15,388 bases of DNA from CAYYWW01 sp964475515. Lineage in GTDB: Archaea; Aenigmatarchaeota; Aenigmatarchaeia; QMZP01. The first letter of the stretch is position 1; the number at the start of each line of letters is the position of its first letter. This document shows, one piece after another, positions 1-7,600 of this stretch. Below the pieces are notes generated by a model that worked only from the letters and a program-made list of their open reading frames with translations, made no database searches and was not told where the DNA came from. The translations under genes and the position numbers were made by a program. The stretch is from positions 1 to 15,388 of the forward strand of contig CAYYWW010000022.1 of the NCBI GenBank assembly GCA_964475515.1, written 5' to 3'.

Positions 1-1
1 G

Positions 2-685
2 ATGATAAAAATGATAGAGAAAAATTACCCATTTGATGAGGAATACCCAACCTTGGACGATCTAGAAGCTATGCCGCGAGACGAAAGGAAAAGAATGCAT
101 TTGAGAGAACTCTCCCCAGAGGAACTATGTAAAATAATAGAGGATTTAGAAGAAAGAATAAAGGATTTGGAGGAACAATCTGTAACAGACCCTTTAACAG
201 GGGATTTGGGTATGTTTAATAGAAGATATTTTGAGACTCAAATAGAGCGTGAACTATCCAGGTTAAGAGCAAGAGAAGATGACCAGAGGCATCCTGCGAA
301 AGAGTACGTATCAATTTTGTTTATAGACCTAAACAGATTCAAAGACATTAATGACAAGTTGGGACATATAAAAGGTGATGAAGTTTTAAGAGAAACAGCG
401 CGTGTTCTATATGAAAATGTCAGACCATCAGATACTGTCTGCAGGTATGGCGGGGATGAATTTGTTGTTATTTTACCAGGCGCTGATGAACATGGAGCAG
501 AGGTAGTTGCTGAAAGAATTTATATGGCATTTGAAAGGGAAGTTGCAAGTAAATACATCACAGAAGTTGATGGTTTTGGCATCTCAATTGGAATGGCAAC
601 AGCACACTATCAAATTCCAGTAGAAGAATTGATTGAAGAGGCTGATCGTCACATGTACAGAATGAAAAGAAATAGTGAACACTGA
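2..685 (+). CDS. GGDEF-domain protein, probable diguanylate cyclase
   Basis: The protein has 227 residues. GGDEF domains of this kind make cyclic di-GMP from two GTP. Residues 1-37 are acidic and basic with no obvious domain. Residues 38-60 look like a short coiled coil, and the GGDEF domain fills about 60-222. The signature RYGGDEF is intact (GGDEF at 150-154), as is the inhibitory-site RxxD at 141-144, in the canonical position nine residues before the motif. FIDLNRFKDIN supplies the first metal aspartate (D109). The usual DxLTGLxNRR element reads DPLTGDLGMFNRR (63-75), apparently three residues longer than normal. No transmembrane or sensor domain is visible, so it is probably cytoplasmic. 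The ATG sits one base inside the window edge, so the true start may lie upstream; an in-frame ATG at 11 is another option. It converges on the nuclease gene with a 13-base gap. Family assignment is firm; activity is inferred from motifs. Confidence 0.9.
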   Translation: MIKMIEKNYPFDEEYPTLDDLEAMPRDERKRMHLRELSPEELCKIIEDLEERIKDLEEQSVTDPLTGDLGMFNRRYFETQIERELSRLRAREDDQRHPAKEYVSILFIDLNRFKDINDKLGHIKGDEVLRETARVLYENVRPSDTVCRYGGDEFVVILPGADEHGAEVVAERIYMAFEREVASKYITEVDGFGISIGMATAHYQIPVEELIEEADRHMYRMKRNSEH

Positions 686-698
686 ATAAATATCAAGA

Positions 699-1388
699 TT
701 ATTCATATTCTCTATTCACCAATTCCCACATTTTTTTCGCTTTCTTTTCACCTATTTTTTCTATCTTTATAAGTTCATCAACGCTCGCATTGAAAACTCT
801 CTTCGGCGTTTTGAAATATTCCAAAAGCCTTTGACTGAGCTTGGCATTGACACCGGGTAAACCAGCAACTAAAAATTCTTGTTGTTCTTTTATCGTTTTG
901 GGTTTCTTACCTGAACGTATCTGAACACCCTTGTTTTTATTTATCTGCTCTCTGTAGGCTATAACAAAAAGCATATTTGCAGTTTCCTTTGGATTCCAGG
1001 TCCACAGTACTGGAACGCCATAATCCGTTGCAATAGAAGCTAACGCACCACGTATTGCATTCTCATGCACATTTCTCGTGAAAAAAAGAAGGTTTGGCTG
1101 ACCTTCTATTATCAAAACAGGTTTTTCATACGAGTCTATTAAAGCTTCCAATTGAAGAAAAATCCGTTTGTTTATTATGGATTGAAGAAAGTCTTCTACA
1201 GTTTTTCTTTCGCAGGCCACTTCCTTTGAACAAATATAATCACCAACATCAAGTTTTTTACGTCTGAGTATAACATCAAAGTTCTTTAAAAACCCAAAAA
1301 CTTTAGACCTTGTTTCACGTTCATCAACAAATATAACAGGTTTTCCACCCTCAACTAACGTTTCTTGTACCTTTATGCACTGAGTCAT
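699..1388 (-). CDS. XPF/ERCC4-type structure-specific nuclease (helicase-less)
   Basis: The 229-residue protein has an ERCC4 nuclease domain at about 17-145 followed by tandem helix-hairpin-helix motifs at about 172-227. The catalytic signature GDxxxxxxxxxERKxxxD is present (GD 49-50, ERK 60-62, D66), with the upstream VDERE strand motif at 21-25. HhH loops are GLPGV (176-180) and KIGEK (211-215). The family cuts branched DNA such as flaps and forks as a dimer in repair and replication restart. Its length matches the short crenarchaeal-type XPF rather than the Hef helicase-nuclease fusion. The C-terminus (ending ELVNREYE) has no PCNA-binding QxxLxxF box, unlike crenarchaeal XPF. An upstream ATG at 1550 would add 54 unrelated residues and overlap the divergent signal-peptide gene. 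I chose the ATG at 1388 because the ERCC4 homology begins just after it and a TATA-like box lies 23-32 bases upstream, fitting a leaderless transcript. Confidence 0.93.
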   Translation of the reverse strand: MTQCIKVQETLVEGGKPVIFVDERETRSKVFGFLKNFDVILRRKKLDVGDYICSKEVACERKTVEDFLQSIINKRIFLQLEALIDSYEKPVLIIEGQPNLLFFTRNVHENAIRGALASIATDYGVPVLWTWNPKETANMLFVIAYREQINKNKGVQIRSGKKPKTIKEQQEFLVAGLPGVNAKLSQRLLEYFKTPKRVFNASVDELIKIEKIGEKKAKKMWELVNREYE

Positions 1389-1422
1389 AATTATTTTATT
1401 AGAATAAAATAAATTATATATT
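1389..1422. promoter_or_regulatory. Divergent promoter region between nuclease and surface-protein genes
   Basis: These 34 bases are almost pure A/T and separate two divergent start codons. Read on the minus strand, TATATAATTT (1420-1411) is a good archaeal box A placed 23-32 bases before the nuclease ATG. Read on the plus strand, TTATTTTATT (1391-1400) is a weaker candidate 23-32 bases before the ATG at 1423. Neither gene has a Shine-Dalgarno sequence here, so both transcripts are probably leaderless. The TATA assignments are by eye. Confidence 0.55.
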
Positions 1423-3219
1423 ATGGAGACATCTGCGAAAATATTTTTCACATCTTTATTATTAGTGTTAATTTCATTTCCGCTTTCTAACGCCCAAACA
1501 CAATTACAAGTAAAAGATGTAACATTTATACCAAACACAATTTCTGCCAAATCCGGTGTTATAGTAGTGGCTGAAGTTGAAGGAACAGGACCTTTACGAG
1601 TCTCGTGGTTTGTTCCTACTTACTATGGTCAGGGATACAATGTGATAGGAAACCTTTTCAAAATAGATGAGGGAAAATATATGTGCTATTTTTCTAATAC
1701 GGACCAAGAGAGTACATGTGGACCTTCACCTTTCATAGAGCCTAATATGGGTGATTATCTAGGAAACCCGCCAGTTGAATTTGTTGTATGGGCACAAAGT
1801 CCACTTAAAGAAGAGCAAAACGATATGACATCGAAAACAGAACAAGTGTACGTTGGTTCTATAAAACTAAATCCTCTTCTAAGTGTTGAAGAAGGTAAAT
1901 TATATATGATAGTTTATCCTACCAACATCGTAGATTCTGTAAAATACGAAATCTATGATGAAAAAATAAACAAAATAACAGAAGGACAATTGGAATGGGA
2001 TGCATTGAAAGGTGGCTATACAAAAACAATACCATACAGGGATAATTATTATTATGCAGCTTTTTCTGCAATTTCAACAAATGATGTTGCTGGAAACGTT
2101 GTTAGAGTGCCAAAAGAAATAGAAACTGGAGGTATTAGTGCCAACCTTCTCATAGATGATGTAATAATACATGATGCGGTTGTAACAAAAAATATGCAAA
2201 CCACTTTTCATAAACTCTTTAAAATAACAAACCTTGGTAACACGTTAAGAAACCTTCACGTTGAAATACCTTCTGCCTTAAGTTCATACCTAGAAATACA
2301 CCTAGAAAACGATACAATAGAAGCCAACGATACTGTTTACATGGATGTCATAATAAAAAACATAGCAGCGGATACTGATATAAGAACTACAGCTGACCTT
2401 ATGTCGGGGAACGAAAAAGTGGGTGAAATAAAGGTTAACATTGAAGTCAGTGTAATAAAAGGCGATGTTTCTACGGCATTGCCAAAAATAACACCCTCTG
2501 TGTGGCTGGATGAGTACGAATTGGGGCCAGTTGAAAAGGAATTCACGATAAGAAACGATTTTGGAACAGATATCTACTTAAACTACAGTGCATCGGGAGA
2601 TATAAGAAATATTATAGACGTTGAGGCACCAAGTCAGATTTCCGCATTCAGCACAGAAAAAATAAAAATAAGATTAAATCCAAGAAGCAAAGGAAAAGTT
2701 ACTGGTGTTTTTAGTGTAAATACAAACGCTGGTAGTATAGAAATACCAATAGCAGTTGGTTTTTACGAAAAAATCTCAGACCAGATAAACACAACAGAGG
2801 AATTGCTTAATGAATTAGAAAGTAAGTTGACTGATGAGCAGAAAGCAAAACTATACACACTCCTAGCCGAAATAGAAAGTGATATTAACTCAGCTACGAG
2901 ATACACGGGTACAGGAGACTATGAAGAAGCTTCCAAGAGCATTGAAAGAGCAAAGGCTAAAATAGAAACAGTTGCAAAGGTTATAGCCTCTGGTGTTGGT
3001 ATAGGAACAATAAACTATAATGGAGGAAGTGATGATAGCGGATATGATGAAAATGGTTATACAGAAACCCCAGAGGACTCTGGTCTTTTAGTTATAGTTT
3101 TAATAGTGCTTATAGGTGTAGGCGCAGGGGTTGGTATTTGGTATTATTTCACCAAAATAAAACAGCCAGGTAGCGAAGAAGAGGAATGGGAAGAAGAACT
3201 TGAAGATGAATTTGATTAA
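1423..3219 (+). CDS. Secreted beta-sandwich protein with C-terminal membrane anchor (COG1361/S-layer-related type)
   Basis: The protein has 598 residues. Residues 1-24 form a Sec signal peptide ending LSNAQ. The ectodomain appears to be four Ig-like beta-sandwich units, at roughly 27-145, 146-235, 240-345 and 355-447. The third carries a NEW3-like ITNLGNT turn. A helical hairpin follows at 452-521, then a Gly/Asp/Tyr-rich linker and a transmembrane helix at 553-576. The cytoplasmic tail is very acidic (GSEEEEWEEELEDEFD). This architecture recurs in archaeal S-layer-associated proteins of the COG1361 type; the exact family is not confirmed. The protein most likely stands on the cell surface. 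Its gene ends three bases before the end of a similarly built gene on the other strand. The start is fixed by the signal peptide and the AT-rich promoter immediately upstream; there is no Shine-Dalgarno site. Function is unknown: structural, adhesive or chaperone-like roles are possible. Confidence 0.85.
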   Translation: METSAKIFFTSLLLVLISFPLSNAQTQLQVKDVTFIPNTISAKSGVIVVAEVEGTGPLRVSWFVPTYYGQGYNVIGNLFKIDEGKYMCYFSNTDQESTCGPSPFIEPNMGDYLGNPPVEFVVWAQSPLKEEQNDMTSKTEQVYVGSIKLNPLLSVEEGKLYMIVYPTNIVDSVKYEIYDEKINKITEGQLEWDALKGGYTKTIPYRDNYYYAAFSAISTNDVAGNVVRVPKEIETGGISANLLIDDVIIHDAVVTKNMQTTFHKLFKITNLGNTLRNLHVEIPSALSSYLEIHLENDTIEANDTVYMDVIIKNIAADTDIRTTADLMSGNEKVGEIKVNIEVSVIKGDVSTALPKITPSVWLDEYELGPVEKEFTIRNDFGTDIYLNYSASGDIRNIIDVEAPSQISAFSTEKIKIRLNPRSKGKVTGVFSVNTNAGSIEIPIAVGFYEKISDQINTTEELLNELESKLTDEQKAKLYTLLAEIESDINSATRYTGTGDYEEASKSIERAKAKIETVAKVIASGVGIGTINYNGGSDDSGYDENGYTETPEDSGLLVIVLIVLIGVGAGVGIWYYFTKIKQPGSEEEEWEEELEDEFD

Positions 3220-3222
3220 ATA

Positions 3223-4620
3223 TCAATAATATTGTTTCGTTTCTATATTTCCCCTAGATTTTAACTTTGATACAACAAACAATATAATGAAAACTAACGC
3301 AGCTATGGGAACAGCTAAAAACACATACCAAAGAGGATATTTGTTATGTCTTATATTATCATTTATTTTATCATTATTGTAGTCTTCATTAACAATATTT
3401 TGAGTGTTTATCTCTTCATTTAATTCAGCATATTCATCCACTTCATCTCCGTAGTTGCTATTTATATACAAACTATACCACTCATTAAGCTTATTTGCAT
3501 CGCTTTCGTTTCTTTCTACTCTTCTCAGCATATCTGTGAGCATCTCGTTTGTTGAAAGATACGCAGTATCCTTTTTTATTACATCACCTGAAGTAACTAC
3601 CGCGGTTATGTTAAACAGGCTTGATACACTCTGTGGGGTAACATTGAATTTTATTGTTTTTTCATATCCTACAGGGACCTTAACCACTTTTTTCTGAAAA
3701 TCAGCGGTCAGGTTATCGGAAATCTGTATATTTATTTCAAATTCATCATTTTCAAACCCGTTGTTTGTAATAGTCAGCCTGTATTCTACTGGAACGAGAT
3801 TTTTTACATTGATATTTTTTGGAAAAAGAGACACGGTAAATCCACCTTCCCTTTCCAGGTAGTTCTTAACTATTAGCTGCCCTTCTCTTTCTTTAACACA
3901 AAAACTACCATCACAGTTTTTTACTCTTGCTATTATTGAGAAATTATATATTCCTGTATTACGGGCCTTTAGCGTAAAGTTAACCTCCTTGTACTCTTCT
4001 TCTTTAAAATCAACTTTTTTTGAAACAATCAAACGACCATTGCTTTCTACATCCAAATCAATAGTTATATCCGCATAACTTTGAATCATTACAGTGTAAT
4101 TTACAGGGACATTTGGTGTTGAAAATTTCACTGGTTTTTTGATTTCCATATCAAAAAGGTTTACGTCCGAAAGTCCCTTCTCTGTTTCATTACCACTAAT
4201 TTTTTCTGTATCAATATCAGGCAGTTCAGAAACGCAAACACCACCCTCAAATGTTTTCGCTGGAAGATCGTTTCCAGTTATTGTTAATGTGAATTTCTCC
4301 GAACACTGCCCAATTCTTTTTCCATAAGTTGAGAAACAAATAGGCACCACAACAGTGTTGTTTTCATCGGTTCTAACGACAACCTCGGTGAGCGTGGCCC
4401 ATGTCTCTTCACTGCTGGGAGGATTTAAAAGTATTCTATACTCAACCTTGCCTGGGACAATAACGTCCATATCGTCGGGAAGGACTATATCAAAGCACAC
4501 AAGCTTATCGGGCTCCATTGCTATATAAAGGTTATCGGGAAGAGCGTTAATGTTAGGGATAGAAATGAGAAAAAAAATTAGCACACAATTCATTAATATC
4601 AAATTCAATAGTTTGAACAT
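3223..4620 (-). CDS. Secreted Ig-like/NEW3-type protein with C-terminal membrane anchor
   Basis: The protein has 465 residues. Residues 1-26 are a signal peptide, with a hydrophobic core up to NINA. Beta-sandwich domains follow at about 30-130, 155-252 and 258-355; the last has the LTITNNGFENDEF pattern typical of NEW3-like domains. An acidic, Asn-rich helical linker (356-425) leads to a transmembrane helix at 429-451 and a short basic tail (KLKSRG), so the bulk is outside the cell. About nine N-x-S/T sequons (for example at 87, 174, 214, 226, 303, 326 and 337) could be glycosylated. It lies 40 bases after the giant Cys-rich gene on the same strand and is probably the last gene of that operon. 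It may be a surface partner or anchor for that protein, which has no clear membrane anchor of its own; this link is inference. No strong Shine-Dalgarno site is visible. A second Met at residue 10 is a less likely start because it shortens the signal peptide. Confidence 0.83.
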   Translation of the reverse strand: MFKLLNLILMNCVLIFFLISIPNINALPDNLYIAMEPDKLVCFDIVLPDDMDVIVPGKVEYRILLNPPSSEETWATLTEVVVRTDENNTVVVPICFSTYGKRIGQCSEKFTLTITGNDLPAKTFEGGVCVSELPDIDTEKISGNETEKGLSDVNLFDMEIKKPVKFSTPNVPVNYTVMIQSYADITIDLDVESNGRLIVSKKVDFKEEEYKEVNFTLKARNTGIYNFSIIARVKNCDGSFCVKEREGQLIVKNYLEREGGFTVSLFPKNINVKNLVPVEYRLTITNNGFENDEFEINIQISDNLTADFQKKVVKVPVGYEKTIKFNVTPQSVSSLFNITAVVTSGDVIKKDTAYLSTNEMLTDMLRRVERNESDANKLNEWYSLYINSNYGDEVDEYAELNEEINTQNIVNEDYNNDKINDNIRHNKYPLWYVFLAVPIAALVFIILFVVSKLKSRGNIETKQYY

Positions 4621-4660
4621 AATTAATTAATTTTTGGTCCCATTAGATAAAAAATGAGAT

Positions 4661-7600
4661 TTAAGCAACTTCTAATTCTGGACCACGCTCAGTAGCCTCA
4701 GGATAATACTGCTCCCAGAAATCCTGATCAACCATTTCTTCTGCATCTGATGTATCACCACTGAACAAGTTTCCTAACCATTCAATTCCAGCACGCAACA
4801 ATTCGGTCATGTTAATTTCTACATCCACACCAAGAGCCTCAGCAGCTTCACCTAAATTTTCGCTAATGTCGAGTACGCCTTGTTTCAGTTTTTCCTCGTT
4901 TTTGTACATTTCTGTTCCAGCTTTTTCAGTTATATTAGAATATCTTTCATAACACTGTTTCAACATCTCTACACAATCAACGGTTCCGTTTTCTGTTGGT
5001 TTTTTCACACATGTAAATGTGTAAGCATCGCATCTTTCACCTTCGTCACATTGACTGCTGTCTCTACACTCTCTACAGAATCCAAGTACACATACAGGCT
5101 TGTTTGCATCGGTGCACTCGTTATCATTATTACAGCTAGTTCCCTCACCAGATACAGGAACACAACGCCCATCATCACAGTATTCATCTTCTGAACACTT
5201 GTATTGACAAATACCATCTATACATGAGCAGCAGTCATAATATGAACACTCTTCACTTGTTGTGCATGGCTCTCCTGAACATATTTGTGTTGTTTCATCT
5301 CCTGCACCCTCATCACCACCTTCATCCGGTATTATTACACCCCACGGCTCAGTAGGACAATTACCAACGAATTGACCATATTCATAAGAACACCTCTCTA
5401 TAACATTGTTTTCTTCATTGAGCTCTTCTACTACATTATTAGGGTCAACGGTTGCTGTAAATATATCCCAAGACTCTACATCGGCACTAACATCTACATC
5501 ATACAATATTATTTCAATGTTATAGACTTCTCCTGGAGATAGCGCTTCAACTGGTTTTGTCTCTTCAAGTCTCTTACACGTGTAAGGATAACATTTCTTA
5601 CCATCGATACTAATTACAGTTGCCGGGCTGTCCGCATTACCAACATTTTTCACATTTAAACTTATAACATCTGCTTGACATCTACCAGGATTTAAATACA
5701 CTGTAAGATCAGGTTTCCCTTCCACTGCCACGGGCATTCCAGTGATAATTCCAGATATTTTGTTAATGATACTTCCTGTAATTCCTAATAACCTTTCAAG
5801 TAATGAAGGCGATGATGCGTACTTCGTTATATTTACACTGCTTCTACATTCTCCATTTTCATACGCTTCCACAACCTCCATGATGCAATCTTGCAATGCA
5901 GTTTGACTTAACTCAGCATTATAATCAGCTTTTATCTTGTCTAACTGAACTTTTAGGTTGTCACACTTTTTCTCCTGTGACTTAGCGAGTGCTGTTCCAC
6001 CTGCTCTTATGGCCCACTTACCAACGTCTTTGACAAACGGTATAGCGCATATAACATCAACCCCAGGTATCAAGCAAACACTCTCAACTATTACATCCGC
6101 ACTAGCAGCTGCTGCATACTTTCCTGCTATCAATGCTTTATCAAGAAGATTTGGTTCACAATTTTGAACGCGTTTTTTCATCTCCTCTATCGCTCTGATT
6201 TTCTCTTCTAATGCAGCATATCTAGCAGCAGCGCCGGAAACATTCTCTTCATATCCATATCCGGCAGGAGGTTGTTTGTTTGTAAATATCTGAGGAAGAT
6301 TAGCTGACAACATTCCTGCTTCAACATTTTTACCATTATTATATGTAATAAAGAATTGAAGCACACCGCGATAAACAAAACTTTTACCCTCCTCACAATC
6401 TGGTTCGGGCGGTATGGTTAATGTACATGTGTACATATTTGAATATGAAGAACTTAAGCCACCTGTACTACCACTACCCACCCCTTCACCTGTTCTACCA
6501 GTTCCCGTACCTGGAGATGGAGTCGGTCTTAGTCCGCAACTTGAACAGGAACCCGTTATACTTATTGCCCATCCAGTTAAACCACCTCCGTATCCGCCAC
6601 CGACAGGTTGAAGGCCACCACCGCCGAAGAACGGATAATCAGAATAACAATAAACATCTACGGCTTCCCCATTAAGAATAGCACGTGCGTATTGAAGATA
6701 AGTCCCAGAAGGTTCATTCTGTATATATGCTTTTATTTCTAATTGATTTTCCACGTCACAAGATTCAAAATAAACATCCCTATCTGGCTTCGCTATTACC
6801 AATCTAACAGAACTTTTTGGCTTACATGTTCCTCCACCACCACTTTTATAATCGCAATAATAATCTGGACCAAATTGTGGGTCATCTTCACAAGGGCAAT
6901 CTATACATGATGTTGCAGCGCTCTCTCCCTGTTCTTCCTCACAAACACCATCTCCAGGATGTACAACAGGGGTAATAGTTATATCACTGAAACTTGCTGT
7001 TAACATCTTGCTTACTATGTCCTCTCCATCAGGGAACGAAATAATTATCTGTAACTCATTGGGACCTATTGTTATGGGTTGTTTGCATTCATCAAATGGA
7101 CCAATTGATAATTCACAAACGAATGATCCTGTTACGGGGTTTATCTCACCACATGAAATTGAATAATCAGATATTACCCCATCTTCAAGATGTTCGTAAG
7201 AATCTAATTGGACATCTGTTGGGACATTTGGATTCGCTCTGGTGGAAACAGGTTCAATTGCGATGCCATATCCTGTCAAACCATCACCTTCTTTACTACC
7301 TGAAGTAGCAGCAGTTATTTGACCCTTTATTTTAACTACGTGTGATTCTAAACAATCTTCAAAACTTGTGGGGGATGCTTTGACAGTAAGTCCTATATCA
7401 TCCAATGATTTACAACCTTTAGCTATGTCACAATACACATTCTCTCCTTCGCAACCGCAGTCTAAACAGCACGTCTCAGAACTTTCTAATGATTGACATA
7501 TACCATCACCACAAGTATACGGGGGTATTAGTATATCGGAAAATATCGCTGAAAGCTTCTTTGTTTTATGTTCACCAACGTCTTCGTATGATATTTTAAA

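Noticed and set aside
1389..1550. N-terminal extension of the XPF nuclease starting at 1550
   Set aside because: It lies over the signal-peptide coding region of the divergent gene, has no ERCC4 homology, and the better start at 1388 has a well-placed TATA box.
5005..5217. Cys/Val-rich minus-strand frame overlapping the giant gene in another frame
   Set aside because: It is a shadow of the Cys-rich EGF-like block, fully inside a well-supported gene.
6414..6675. Proline-rich plus-strand frames opposite the giant gene
   Set aside because: They mirror the Gly/Ser/Thr/Pro-rich insert of the minus-strand protein and have no start signals or domain character.
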